Positions 19,921 through 31,619 of a stretch of DNA of 64,000 nucleotides are shown here, piece after piece. The stretch is taken from positions 194,834,000 to 194,897,999 of the forward strand of contig NC_073306.1 of NCBI RefSeq assembly GCF_027595985.1, written 5' to 3'. The notes beneath the pieces are model-generated. The model had not been told where the DNA came from. It worked only from the letters and a program-made list of their open reading frames with translations, and made no database searches. Within the stretch, counting starts at the first letter, position 1. Each line of letters begins with the position of its first letter. The translations under genes were made by a program, and so were the position numbers. Source of the DNA: Sorex araneus (Eukaryota > Chordata > Mammalia > Eulipotyphla > Soricidae).

Positions 19921-20159
19921 AAACTTCAATAATTTTTTAAGTGAGCATTATTAGGATGGCTATTTTGAAGCTCTAATCATAATGTGCACATTATGTACAC
20001 AGCACTAGAGTACACATAATGTCGATGTGCTTGAGGTGCTTCCCAGACCTTTGTCTTCATTCATCAGTGAATGTGAGTCCGTCCATTACTTCCTTATGCT
20101 AATGTTACACAAAGACAAGGATCTGTGTTCAGGAAAGCCTGGCTGAGCCAAAGATGCCA

Positions 20160-20770
20160 TGTGAAAAAGGAACCCTCATCAACTGCTGGGGGGTGCAATC
20201 TGGCTCAGCTTCTATGACAAACACTGAGAACTTCCCAAGATATTAAAACTAAAGCTTCTTTATGGTCCACTGATTTTAATTCTTGGCACCTATCCTGAGA
20301 ACACAAAAATATTAGTTCAAAAGATACAGAACACCTATGTCCATTGAAGCAAAACTTATAGTAGCCGAGTTATGGAAACACCCCAAGGGACCCATGACAG
20401 AAAAGTGCATACAGAAGTTGTATAGGGCATGAATGATCTTAGAGCAGGTGGGCACTCACTTACCTTGCATGCACCCAATCTGGGTTCACTCCCCAGCACC
20501 CATTATGGACCTCCGGGACTGCCAGCAGTGATTCCTGAGCACAGAGTCAGGATTAAGCCCTGAGCGCTGCTGGGTGTGGCAAAACATGAGAAGTTGTACA
20601 TATGAATCTACACATACACAGTGAAATATTACTCAGCTATAATAAATTATTAAAAATAAAAATGAGCACTTGCCTCTTGCTAAAATTTGATTGAATCAAG
20701 AGAAAGTCATGCTAAGTGAAATTAAACAAAAAATAAGGACACATGCTAGATGATCTCATTTATATATGAT
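20160..20770 (+). mobile_element. Old L1 ORF2 fragment split by a SINE
   Basis: L1-like 3' coding sequence (aaccctcatcaactgctggg ... 'agtagccgagttatggaaac', resuming with 'cacagtgaaatattactcag' and 'gtgaaattaaacaaaa'). A SINE interrupts it at about 20425-20590. Confidence 0.6.
20425..20590 (+). mobile_element. SOR-like SINE
   Basis: Contains 'cttaccttgcatgcacccaa', 'gggttcactccccagcaccc', 'gtgattcctgagcacagagt' and 'gctgctgggtgtggcaaaac'. Confidence 0.75.
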
Positions 20771-20774
20771 GAGG

Positions 20775-20937
20775 GGGGAGCTCACCCGGTAGTGCTCAGG
20801 GGTTACTCCTGGCTCTGTGCTCAGGAATTAGTCCTGGAAAGTTCAGGGTAGCATATAGGATGTTGGGTTTCTAATTCAGGTCGGCCAGGTGCAATGAAAA
20901 TGCCTTACCCCAAAATGCCTTATCACTCCAGTCCCAT
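20775..20937 (-). mobile_element. SOR-like SINE
   Basis: Reverse strand body 'ggggttactcctggctctgt', 'ctcaggaattagtcctgg' and 5' end 'ccttatcactccagtccc'. Confidence 0.75.
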
Positions 20938-21289
20938 TTGTACATGAAATATAGTAAAAACAAAATAAATCAAAGAAATTGAAAGCATCTAATGAAGACA
21001 ACTCTTTAGGCATCGAATAAGAAACTGAAATTGCCAAGTTGGAGGATGAAGAAGAAGAGAAGATTCAGGCTAGGTTCAAACCCCGGACAGTGGTAGAGAG
21101 TCTTAGCACTCTGGCAATGGCATATGGGCAATAATTTTGTACACCATAAACAAGAATATGTATACTATTGTAATCAGGTTACTTCAACTACAACCTTGTT
21201 TTATTTTTTTAATGTAGAAGTACTGCTATTTATTTAGCCATTGATCAAGCTGATTGAATTGGGCATGAACTACACATTACTTTTTTTTA

Positions 21290-22075
21290 TTCAGAATGTT
21301 AATTTTATTTTATTATTTTTTATTATTTTTTAATCACCATGAGATACAGATACAAAGCTTTTCTATTTGAGTTTTAATCATATATAATGATTGATCACCC
21401 AAGCCTCCACCAGTGCACATCTTCCACCACCAAAGTCTCCAGTACCCCTCCATCCCTCCCCCTGCCTCTAGGGCAGACAATCTCCCCCATACGCAACTTT
21501 GTTTTAAGGAAGACATGGGCAGGAGCTGGAGTTTACAACTTCCAATTGCAGTCATCATTCCCCGCATCAACAAATAGGGTATTTTCTTTTTCTCCGCATT
21601 TATGCCAAGAGTGGTGGGTTCTGTCCTTTGTGATGTTGCCATTCTCACTGGTGTGAGGTTATTTCTCATTATTGCTTTTAATTTTAATTTCCCTGATATC
21701 AAGAAATGCAGACATTTTTCATATTCCTGTTTGCTGTATGTCTTCTTTGAGGAAGTTTCTGTTCATCTCTTCTTCCTGTTTTTTGATGGGGCTGATTGTA
21801 TTTTTCTTGTTAAGTTTTGCAAGTGTTTTGTATATTTGAATACTAACTCTTTATCAGATGAATAGTGGGTAAATAATTTCTCCGAGCCTATGGGGTGTGT
21901 TTTATTTTAGACATTGTTTTTTTTTTCAGGGCAGACGCTTCTTAGTTTGCTGTCCCACTTGTTATCTTTGCTCCTGACTTAGCCAGTGGCATTGAATCAT
22001 TGACAATGTCTTTATAATCACCCTCATGAAGTGTTGATTTTTTTCAATATAACTTCTGAATTCAGGTCTAATATT
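21290..22075 (-). mobile_element. L1 ORF2 end and 3' UTR
   Basis: Minus-strand reading includes MRNNLTPVRMATSQRTEP, an L1 ORF2 motif (about 21570-21680). The reverse-strand 3' UTR and A/T tail are at 21290-21500. The right half is typical reverse L1 (gtgtgaggttatttctcatt, 'ctaactctttatcagatgaa'). Frames broken. Confidence 0.75.
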
Positions 22076-22689
22076 GAAGTCTTTAGATTGCAAGTTTTTA
22101 TCTCTGCCTTCCAATTATAGGCATAGAAAGGAAAAATTCCAATACTGAAGCTACAGTGCCACCTAAAGGGAAAAGTAGGGGTTCACCCATGTGCATACAC
22201 AGAAAATTTCTTGGGGCAACTTGTTGAAAAATTTTAAGATGAAATTCTTTGAAGAAAATGACATTTCTATAGTGGGGAAAAAAAGTTAAAGGCACAGAAT
22301 TGTAGAAGGTAACAAACACATATGGAGAGTAACCATCAAAGTTAATAAACCTAGAGAATCTTGACTAAACCCAGAGAAGCAAATCCAATATAACCACGTA
22401 AGCAAAAAGAGCACGAGGAGTTCAACAAAGAGACTGAAGATGCTAATTCCAAACAGAGATGCTGTTTACAAAAAGCACAGTACAGGAGATTCAATATTAG
22501 TCTTTCTTAAAAATCAGCTTTGTACTAAAATTTATGTTAGGTCTATAATTTTAGTCCTAACAAAGTTGTCCACGCAACTGGACCCAGACTCGGAGTGACC
22601 ATTCCAGAGGTGTGTACTACCCAGCAAGGCAGTGGCCTCAGCCTCAGCAATAGCGACAGCCACAGTTCAACCCTGACAAATTTAATCCT

Positions 22690-22739
22690 GAGCCAGAGAT
22701 ATAGTACAGTGAGTAGAGCACTAGCCTTACATCAGGTTT
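22690..22739 (+). mobile_element. SOR SINE, left half (interrupted)
   Basis: The 5' half of a SINE (gagccagagatatagtacag ... ccttacatcaggttt). The rest resumes at 23292 after a nested insertion. Confidence 0.75.
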
Positions 22740-23281
22740 CATGATCACACGATCACGAAATCCCGTTGATCATCGAATTTCTCGAGCGGTCTCAGTAACC
22801 TCTCCATTTGTCCTATCCCTGAGATTTTAGAAGCCTCTCTCTACTCGGCCATCCCAACGATGCTGCATTGGAGGCTCTTTCAGGGTCAGGGGAATGAGAT
22901 CCAGCTTGTTACTGGCTTTGGCATATGGATACACCATGGGAAGTTTGCGAGGCTGTCCCATGTGGGCAGGAAACTGAGTACTTTGCTAGTTTCTCCCAGA
23001 GGGAGAAGTAGGCTGTAAGATACCGCTTCTGGGAGCTTGCTTTTAAGTCTCTGGATGTTGGCCATTGATGGGATTACACACACCTGGGTTCCTCTGCTGG
23101 TACCTTCATGCGTGAGGCTTGTCCGAACGTGTGGAGAGGGGCCTTGAGCATGGCTGTGGCTAGGTTCTGGTGGTCTTCGGCTGCTGGGAGCTCTGCTCGA
23201 GGTAGGGAGGGAAGCTGGAGCCCATCCCCTTCGAGGGGCCCAGAAGACAGCCAGGCGTGCAGGCAAGAGACTCTCTGCCTG
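22740..23281 (-). mobile_element. RTE-tailed SINE-like repeat, copy 2, nested in a SOR SINE
   Basis: A 542-bp insertion bounded by the perfect 10-bp repeat catcaggttt (22730-22739 and 23282-23291). On the minus strand it ends gttactgagaccgctcgag, then gatcaacgggatttcgtgat and a short simple-repeat tail. Shares its full body with copy 3 at 23495-24150. No coding capacity. Confidence 0.75.
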
Positions 23282-23291
23282 CATCAGGTTT

Positions 23292-23400
23292 ACCCTAGTT
23301 TAATCCCTATCACCACATGTGGTCCCCTAAACACTGCCAGAATAGATTCCTGAGCACAAAGCCAGGAGTGAGCCCTGAGCACTATTGAATATGACCTTGC
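23292..23400 (+). mobile_element. SOR SINE, right half
   Basis: Continues the interrupted SINE: 'ccctatcaccacatgtggtc', 'gattcctgagcacaaagcca', 'gtgagccctgagcactattg'. Confidence 0.75.
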
Positions 23401-23494
23401 CCCAAAGAAAACAGAAAGAAAAAAAAGCAAAGAAAATACACAATCTTGGCAACACCCAAACAGGTTTACAACCTCAGCCCTAGCCAACAGATTC

Positions 23495-24150
23495 TAGGTG
23501 CTGTCATCATCATCATCATCATCATTATCCCTTTGATCGTCGAATTTCTCAAGCAGTCTCAGTAACTTCTCCATTCGCCCTAGCTCTGAGATTTTAGAAG
23601 CTTCTCTTTACTCATCCTTCCCAATGATGCCACACTGGAGGCCCTTTCAGGGTCAGGGTAATTAGACCCAGCATTGTTACGGTTTTGACATATGAATACA
23701 CCATGGGGAGTTTGCGAGGCTCTCCTATGTGAGCAGGAAACTCTCAGTAGCTTGCCAGGTTCTCCCAGAGGGAGAAGTATGCTATAAGAGGTGGGGAGCT
23801 TGCGTTTAAGTCTCTGCATATTGGCCATTGGTGGAATTACATGACACCGGGGGCAGTCCCTAGGTGTGACCGCCTACCTACTGAAAAATGGGGAATCTGG
23901 GTAGAAGAGGCCTAGTCCTGATCCGAGTAGGCTTGGAGGTCTCAGCCCCAGGTCCCGCACACCTAGGTTCCTCTGTCAGTACCTTCATGTGTGAGGCTCG
24001 TCCGAATGTGTGGAGAGGAGCCTTGAGCATGGCTGTGGCTAGGCTCCAAAGGTCTTTAGCTGTTGGGAGCTCTGCTCAGGGCAGGGAGGGAAGTTAGAGC
24101 CCACCCCCTCCAAAGGGCCTCAGGGAAGACAGCAAGAGGCACTCTAAAAG
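23495..24150 (-). mobile_element. RTE-tailed SINE-like repeat, copy 3 (longest)
   Basis: Begins on plus with a TCA microsatellite (about 23502-23527), which is the element's 3' simple-repeat tail, then 'gatcgtcgaatttctcaagc' and 'ctctgagattttagaagc'. It shares the right-hand block 'gtgtggagagg(a/g)gccttgag' with copy 2 and holds about 100 bp extra (23850-23960) that copy 2 lacks. Confidence 0.7.
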
Positions 24151-24159
24151 TGTAATCTT

Positions 24160-25570
24160 AAAATTAAAAAAAAAAAAAGTCAGTTCTTGAAAATTAAAGA
24201 CTGATGAAAAAGACATAGTCATGACAAAGATTAACAAATTTAAGTGGTAGAAATGAAAACTAATGAGACATTTTCATGTAAAGTGAAAATAATTTATTAA
24301 ATCTAAAAATACTAGAGAAAGCAGTATTAAGAAAGCATCAGTCATTTTTCACTATTTCACTAACTGCTGTTAAACAAAATTTATGTGCCTCCAATATAAT
24401 TGCTTCTATTAATTTTTATCATTAATGATTATCACACACGTGAAAGTACTTAGGAAATTAAAAGGATTTATGTACATTTATTATTTTAGGACTAATAATA
24501 GAGATTGAATAGGTTGGAATAGTAAATTACAAAGTAAATAAATTCCTAATTCCCATTTTCTTCCTCAAATTTTTTTCCTTTTTTTCCATGAAAATAAATT
24601 ATAGGCTTGTGAAAGATGATACACTGTTCCCCATTCCTATTTCAGCTATCTTCTGCTAATACCATTAGCAAATTCTCATGTTCTTCACTAGTTTATTATT
24701 GTAAATCTGAATGGAGACCATTGACTATAAATCCCATCCTGTAAATCTCTCAAAACCCTGAAGAAAGTCAACTTTAAACTTTTAAAACAAATGAAAAAAG
24801 ACACACCTTTGTTGATATTTGTATTAGGCTGGTTGGTTGCACCTTTATGGCTCCATTGAAGCAAAGGAAGTTTCTGTCTGAGAGGATGTCGCCCATCTTA
24901 TTCATGAAAACAAGATGTCATTTCTTGGAAATAAAATGTGAAAATCTATTGGTTGCTAAAAAAGCACATTTTAATCCACACAAGCAAATCTTAATATTAG
25001 CACAGTATAAACCTTCTTGATCCATTGATTAAAATAATTGTTAAGTTTTATATTCTAAATAAGTTGTATAAAGTATTAGATAGCATAAAATTATATCAAA
25101 GTCCATGAATCAAGGGTTCAGGATAGCAAATAAGGTGATAAAAAACCTTTTACTTTAAAATCTACTGCAAAGGACTTTAATTAACCAACATCCAGTCCTG
25201 ATTAATTCAAACAAGAAGTGATTTTTTTTCAGTTATGAAGCATTTGGGAGGGTTGAATTGAAAGGATAGTGAGAAACACGAAAGCAGCTAGAGCTTTTTC
25301 TATTCCAAAGGGCAGAATACAAAGAAAAGTAGAACAGGGAGTAGTTTTAATGTTCTGCCTCACATCACAACACATAGTGCTCATTTAAAACCTGGCATTT
25401 GATGATTTATATTCTAAATGTTAGTAATTTAGAATATAGAATAATTTAGAATATAAATCATTTATAATTTATAAATTATAAATAAAATAAGTTCCAAAAT
25501 ATGTATAATTTATGTAAATATGTATGATTTACATAAGCTACTGCATGATAATGAATTCTTTTCTTTCTTT
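24160..25570. other. Intergenic sequence, nothing recognised
   Basis: AT-rich. A self-similar A/T block with small palindromes lies at about 25420-25540 (repeated 'atttagaatata' and 'ttataaatta'). No supported exon. Confidence 0.45.
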
Positions 25571-25574
25571 TTGG

Positions 25575-25655
25575 TTTTGCACCAAGCCACACCCTGCTAT
25601 GCCAGGGATTCCTCCCCAGACCCTTAAGCCCTGTATTGTTTCTCTGGCCCCTGCA
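25575..25655 (-). mobile_element. SINE fragment
   Basis: Reverse-strand tRNA-SINE pieces (accaagccacaccctgctat ... 'tgtttctctggcccc'). Confidence 0.5.
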
Positions 25656-25819
25656 TGATTATGAATTTTACATCTTCAAATAACTTCAGCATCTTGAGCA
25701 TTAAAACAATAAATGAGTGTTTTCTTTTTTTCCCAATTTCTTCTAAAAAATGCAGCAAAGTTAAAGGAGACGATTGTTACCATATCCACTAACCTTTGGC
25801 ATTTAATTTATAGGATATT

Positions 25820-26065
25820 TAAAGGTTAGCACAGTGGGTAGGGCGTTTTCCTTGCACACAGCTGACCCAAGTTTGATTCTTCCAACCCTCTAGAAGAGTC
25901 CGGCAGGTGACCGAAAGTATCCCACCCACAAGGCAGAGCCTGCAAGCTACCCGTGGAGGATTCGATATGCTGAAAATAGTAACAAGTCTCACAATGGAGA
26001 CGTTACTGGTGCCCGCTCAAGCAAATCACAACAGGGAGACAGTGCTATGACAGTGCTATTAAAGG
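25820..26065 (+). mobile_element. SOR long-form SINE with RTE-type tail
   Basis: Head 'ggttagcacagtgggtaggg', body 'cagagcctgcaagctacccg', 'acaatggagacgttactggt' and a tail close to the RTE 3' end (gcccgctcaagcaaatcaca), then a degraded (GACAGTGCTAT) repeat. Confidence 0.8.
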
Positions 26066-26329
26066 ATATATGGGAGAGTTAAAGTTCAAATCCAGGTTCA
26101 ATTAAAGTTCAACTAAAGAACATATAGGAGAGTTAAAGTTTGAATCAAGGTTCTACCTTTCTACTACTTATAAAATCTGAACAAAATCAGGCAACATGGT
26201 CAGTTAGGTGGGGATCAGATAGCACTGTTTCAGCACCATATCAAAAACTGTATTTAAAAAAAAGTAAATTTAAAAAATGAATAAATAAATAAATAAAAAT
26301 TTTAAAAAGTAAATTAAGTGAGAATTTAT

Positions 26330-28040
26330 GCGTGGGATCCTCCCGGAAAAAAAGTTCACTAAAAAATTCAGACACCATCCCCAGAAGAACCCCAATAAGG
26401 AACAAGGACAGTAGATGAGATTAAAAGCTAAGGAGCACTGGATAGGGAAGGACAGAGCAGAGACTGCTGGGAGTATAATGCTGCCCTTGGAAAAGTGGGA
26501 TGTGAACTAAAGACCCCAACCCCAGCCTTAATAAAACTTGATCAGGAAGCAAAAACTATGCATGACAAGAAACCCAGGGCAGGAAGTTGCACCAGCCTGC
26601 ACCTCAGTGGCCTCTCGCAAGCTGGCGGCAACCTACCAACAAGGTTCCTCAAACCAAGGAAAAGTCTCACACAAGCAGCACTCAAAGTTAAGGGCAAAAC
26701 AACAGTGGACTAAGTAACAGACCCTAAAGTCAGCACCTCCAAAGCCACATCTGACACTATCAGGAAAATATAATAAAAGCCTAGAGGCAGAAAGAGCTTT
26801 CCAGAAAGAGGTGGAGAGGAGGGGAGAAGTAGAGAAACCCACCATGCAGCACACCCTTGGCTGCCACATTCAGCCACACACAGTCCACTTTTGAACACTT
26901 CACATTTGTTTGGAGCCAGCTTGGCCAAACTTAGGGCCACAGTGATCAGCAATTACTGCGCTGTGGGGCAACAGGGTATTTCACGGGTCTGCTTGAGCCT
27001 GACAGCGCAACTGTTGCCAGATGGTCTCGGTGCAACTACACAGATCTGCTTAGTGCTACAGACCTTCCTCAGCACTCCTGACCATGAGAGTCCATTTGCT
27101 GCCCAGGCTGCTTGGACATTGGCACCACAGCCACTGTGAGGTACCAAAATGTGGATCCTGAGACACACCACCGGTCTACCGGTCCTTGTGGCTGCATCTG
27201 TTTCAGTATGCTTGAGACTCCAAATTGCCAACAGCAGTTCAGAGCTACATAAACTCACAGATACATTTTTGGCTGAAATTAGCAAACACGAACCCAAAAT
27301 TACCACCAAAATCTGGACGGACAAAACTATACTCTCACATGATGAAGAAGGGCAGAGTTTCACTCACTTTGATAAATAGAGACAAATTCCTGGGAAAGTT
27401 CTCAAATACTCAAGAAGTGTCAAAAGTCCCTAGTCAAAATTGCAAAGTGAGAATGGCAAGAATATTCACTTCAATAAGGAAACTAATAAAACAAAACTTC
27501 AAAAAGGCCTGGAAAAAAGTGTGAAATAAAAAGTATGAGAAAATGAGTCAAATTAACTGAGTTAAGGAATATTGTAAATGAACTAAAAATACACAATAAA
27601 GTAACTCATCGGCAGAATATCAGAAGCTGAAAAATGATAGTAGCAATCTTGAGATCATTAAATAAAGCAATCAAAGCAAGAAAGAAGGGAAATTTTTTAA
27701 TGAAGAACACAAAATCAATTGGATAGCATCAAGAAGAACAATAGTCACATGATAAGAATTTCAGGAACAGGAAAGAGCAATCATGTTTTTCTGCCTCTAG
27801 ACCAGATTTTATGAGAGAATAATGGACAGAAGTATTCTTGGTTTAAGAAAGTGTAGCCGAGAATTTATATAATTTAACAAAAGAAGACATATATACACAT
27901 TCCTGATGCTCAAAGAGTTTCAGCTAAAATAAAAGCAAATAAAACAGCAAGATGCATTATAATTAAAATAGCAAAATTTAAAGATAGAGATAGAATCCCT
28001 GAGAACAGCAAAAGATATGAGTTTCCATAAGACTCACAGC
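26330..28040 (+). mobile_element. Probable old L1 5' region/ORF1 remnant
   Basis: No intact frame. Parts resemble old mammalian L1 5' UTR/ORF1 sequence (about 27760-28040: 'aaaatagcaaaatttaaaga', 'agaatccctgagaacagcaa', 'tccataagactcacagca'). The 26.3-27.5 kb part is less GC-poor than its surroundings and is not securely identified. Confidence 0.45.
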
Positions 28041-28044
28041 AATG

Positions 28045-28215
28045 GGCCACAGTGATAGTACAACAGGTAGGGTGTTTGCCTTGCACATAACTGACTCAGG
28101 TTCTATCTATCCAGGTATGGCCCTCCAAGCACTGCCAGGACTGATCCCTAAGCAGTCTGGAGTAACTCCTGAGCATAGCTAGTGTAGCACAAAAACAAAC
28201 AAACCAAAAAAAGAT
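28045..28215 (+). mobile_element. SOR-like SINE
   Basis: Head 'ggccacagtgatagtacaac', 'gggtgtttgccttgcacata', body and AC-rich A-tail. Confidence 0.75.
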
Positions 28216-28284
28216 TGTTAGTAGAGTTAACAAATGAAACCCCTATAGACAGGGATGGAACTCTATGACATAGCCAACACGCTG

Positions 28285-28975
28285 AAGGAAAAAAATATTC
28301 AATGGGTAGAATACTACACAGCTATGAATATATACAATATATTCATAGCACTGTAGCACTGTTGTCCCGTTGTTCATCGATTTGCTTGAGCGGGCACCAG
28401 TAACGTCTCCATTGTGAGACTTGTTGTTACTGTTTTGGGCATATAGAATATGCCACGGGTAGCTTGCCAGGCTCTGCCTTGCAGGCGCGATACTCTCGGT
28501 AGCTTGCCGGACTCTCCAAGAGGGACGAAAGAATCGAAACTGGGTCGGCCGTGTGCAAGGCAAACACCCTACCCGCTATGCTATCACTCCAGTCCATGTT
28601 CATGTATATACATATATATATATACATATATATATAAAATTTTCCTTTCTCTAAACTTAGAACTAGAGGATGCTATATTAACTGAAATAAGTTGGAGGAA
28701 GAAAGTATTTGTACTTGATGTTCTCTATCATATTTAGAATATAAAGAAACAAAGTAAGGGAACAGACAAACCCAAGAAAATAATTCTGTCAACAGAACTG
28801 AGTTCTAAGAATGGGCTGGTGTGTAGACAGTTCTGAGAGAAGAGATGAAAAGGAGCCTAGGGACAGTTGTGGAAGGATATTGGCACTTCTGTTGTGGATA
28901 TCATATCAAAACATTGCACGCCTAAAGTAAAAGAATAATACTATTGTAAACCATGTTGCCTCAATAAAAATTAAG
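28285..28975 (+). mobile_element. L1 3' end, split by a SINE
   Basis: Left part 'agaatactacacagctatga'. It resumes at about 28640 with 'gctatattaactgaaataag' and a degenerate 3' UTR ending 'ctcaataaaaattaagcaga'. Confidence 0.6.
28346..28595 (-). mobile_element. SOR long-form SINE, near complete
   Basis: Minus-strand copy with all parts. The tail is on the left (tgtcccgttgttcatcgatt, 'cgggcaccagtaacgtctcc'), the middle has 'atgccacgggtagcttgcc', and the head is on the right ('gctatcactccagtcc'). An AT-dinucleotide run follows (28600-28636). Confidence 0.88.
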
Positions 28976-29389
28976 CAGAAAGAAATTAGACTTTGACAAA
29001 TTGTTATTTCTTTTTTAAATATCTGAAAGGCACTGGAATGGTGATAATATATTCATTTTTTATGCTTTTCCAATTTCATAAAAAATATGCATTTTTGGTG
29101 TGAATCAAGAATCAGAAGTCTTTTTTTCAGATGATAAATCATCAACTAGTTGATTATTAAACTGAAATTTATTTGTGAATGTTCAAGTAAAAATATGTCT
29201 CAGAAGAATTTGCTTCACATCCATAAACTTTTCATTCCAAGTCAGTTTTCACTACAATAAGCATGTTGACTCTACAGTCATTGATATTGGTGATAATTTG
29301 CAAAAGAGAGAGAAATAAGTAGATATTATAATCACATATATTAACTCAAGTGCTGTGTTAAGACTGCTGATTCCCACTATTCAGTTGAA

Positions 29390-30200
29390 AGATGATAAAA
29401 TCATGTAATTAGTTGCAACTTAGATGTAACTGGAGGATATAATATTAAGTGAAATAAGTCAGGATAAATACCAGATGAACTCACTTATCAGTGGCATATA
29501 GAATAGCAGGACAAGGGAATGCAAGGTATTAGAGAGAGATGCTTAGGGTATACAAAACCCTAGATTATAGAAATGTATCGCTTGTATCACTTGTCATCCT
29601 TCGATTTGCTCGATCGAGCACCAGAGGCGTCTTCATTCATCCCTGTGCATGCTAGTGTAGCCCAATGGCATTTGCTCGATCCAGGAACACAAAGAGCCTC
29701 AAACCGTTCGTTCAGGGTTTTGAGGAAGAAGTCTGGCCATCTCATAGGTGGGCGGCCACACAGTCTTTTGACATCCCATGAAATCCACTTTGTAACAGCT
29801 CTAGTCCAGTGGTTGTCTCTAAATCGCATTACGTGTCCGGCCCATCTGACTTTCAATGTCATCGTTCTATAATCGTTAGGATTATCGAAATGAGGATGAG
29901 AGAAATGGAGGGTGAAATTAAGAGGTGGATGAAAGCTAACTGGGGCATGGCTCAGGGGCCTTGGACATGTCAGTGGTTGAGGCATATGTATATATCTAAA
30001 CCACGGAGCCTCTATAAGCATAAGACACACACTACAATAACCAAAGTTCAAAATGTACCTGTCAGGCAGACAGACTGGGGTAGTGGGAGGAAATCTGAGG
30101 ACATTGTTGGAGGGAAGTTTGCACTGGTGGTGGGGCTGGTGCTGGAAAGCACCGTGCAGAGTGTTTCAAATTGTCAATGTTATTCCACAACTTCATAAGG
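29390..30200 (+). mobile_element. Old L1-like 3' sequence split by an RTE insertion
   Basis: Left part 'aatattaagtgaaataagtc' with 'atcagtggcatatagaatag' (29.4-29.56 kb). The right part (29.89-30.2 kb) ends with a G-rich L1-like 3' UTR (ggaaatctgaggacattgtt). Diverged. Confidence 0.5.
29576..29879 (-). mobile_element. RTE LINE 3' fragment with TSD
   Basis: On the minus strand it translates as KVRWAGHVMRFRDNHWTRAV, then GRPPMRWPDFF and LNERFEALCVP: the C-terminal part of the same RTE family as 8.5-10.1 kb. Flanked by gattatagaaatg (29563-29575) and gattatcgaaatg (29880-29892), a 13-bp TSD with one mismatch. 5'-truncated. Confidence 0.82.
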
Positions 30201-30461
30201 TAAATGATGCAACTATTTCACGGATATGAAAAGTGAAGACTAGAGAAATTAGATAACTCACCAAATACATTGCTACAAACTCAAGTAAATTAATTCAAAT
30301 AATATAACTTCTGAGCCTTCCCTCAATCAGTGTGAAAAGAACAAATTTACTCACTAAAGTGGAATCATGGCTTCAAAACTATATTCCAGTTTAATGATTT
30401 CATATAGTATTTGAGAACCTTTGTATAATAATTAAATTTCTTCCTCAAAATAAATATTAAG

Positions 30462-30630
30462 AGGCCAAAGAGAGAGTGTAGTGGGTGAGGTACTTGTGCT
30501 ACATGCAGTTGACCTTGGTTCTATGCCCAGAACCACATACAGTTCACCAAGCACCGCCAGGAGTGATCTCTGAGCACAGAGCCAGGAGTAATTGGCTGAA
30601 CACTAGTGGATTTGTGCCCAAATAAAGATA
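30462..30630 (+). mobile_element. Diverged SOR-like SINE
   Basis: Contains 'gaggccaaagagagagtgta', 'gccaggagtgatctctgagc' and 'gagccaggagtaattggctg', then an A-rich tail. Confidence 0.7.
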
Positions 30631-30639
30631 AATAATAAA

Positions 30640-31588
30640 TAAGTATTTTGAATGCTGTTCCATCCAAATTTGTTCTTGAAGCTGGTCTTCAAGAAAATCA
30701 GGATATAAGTAACATGATGAAGAAAAAATATGTTTTTGTTGAAAAGAAACTAGATGCATAACAAGAAAATTGAATACCTAGTTCTTACTTGAGTTCTGAT
30801 CAGAATAAAACAACTAAAATTTCTTTTGGTATTATTTGGGAAATTCTAACATGGGCCAGATTTTAAATTACATGAACAAATTGTTAATGTTATTGAATGT
30901 CGATAATGTTATATTACAAATTAAAGTTTTTAAGTTATTACAAATTATAGATTTTCAGTTATAATTTCTATAAATTATCTTTAAATATTTTAGCAAAACA
31001 ATAGATTAGTCAGAATATATTAGCAATTATGAAATCAGGGAGTGTGTACATCATGATAACTTCTATTGTTATTCTCACTTTTCTGTTTGAAAATTTCAAA
31101 AGCCAAAGTTTTAGTTGTACATATTTAAAAAATCCAATTTGTACATTTCAGCTCTGTGAATGTCCTTTACCAATATTTAACATTGTGTACTACATTTTAA
31201 TCCTCTTCCCTCTGCTAAGTCATGTCTCTTGACAATGGTTAAGTAGTGTTCCTTCACATGAGCTATCAAAAGGCTAACATTCTACTTCCTTTGACAAGGT
31301 AACAGGAAATGATAGAAGGTCTGTTCCTGCTTGGAAGACCTGGGCTATAGTTACTCTTGTCTCATAAAGTGCCATCAATCACTACCACACTCCTTATCAA
31401 AGAAGTGAAAAAACACTGTGTGTAGCTGTGTTCATCAGGAAGAAACTGAATCACAAAGAGCTACTGTCACTCTCAACAAATTACAATTGTACATTCCTTG
31501 TCTTTGAAATCAAACTTATGGACAGAGATGACCTTATCCTAAATCCAATAAGTTTCCTATTTGAAAAAAAACACCTCAGTAAGAGAAC
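30640..31588. other. Sequence upstream of MUC7, no repeat recognised
   Basis: Single-copy-looking sequence between the last SINE and the candidate MUC7 TATA box. It could hold MUC7 regulatory sequence, but no specific site is supported. Confidence 0.4.
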
Positions 31589-31595
31589 TATAAAA
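31589..31595 (+). promoter_or_regulatory. MUC7: Candidate MUC7 TATA box
   Basis: TATAAAA lies about 30 bp upstream of a C/T-rich start region and a possible short non-coding exon ending cagtacag|gtatat. The spacing fits an RNA polymerase II promoter with a short untranslated exon 1, as is usual in this SCPP group. Position relative to exon 2 is about 2.5 kb. Prediction only. Confidence 0.4.
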
Positions 31596-31619
31596 CCTGA
31601 AAATCCTCTTACGCTTTCT

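Noticed and set aside
26490-27525. Possible extra secreted SCPP gene between OPRPN and MUC7
   Set aside because: Short open frames without signal peptide or family motifs; neighbouring sequence looks like an old L1 5' region.
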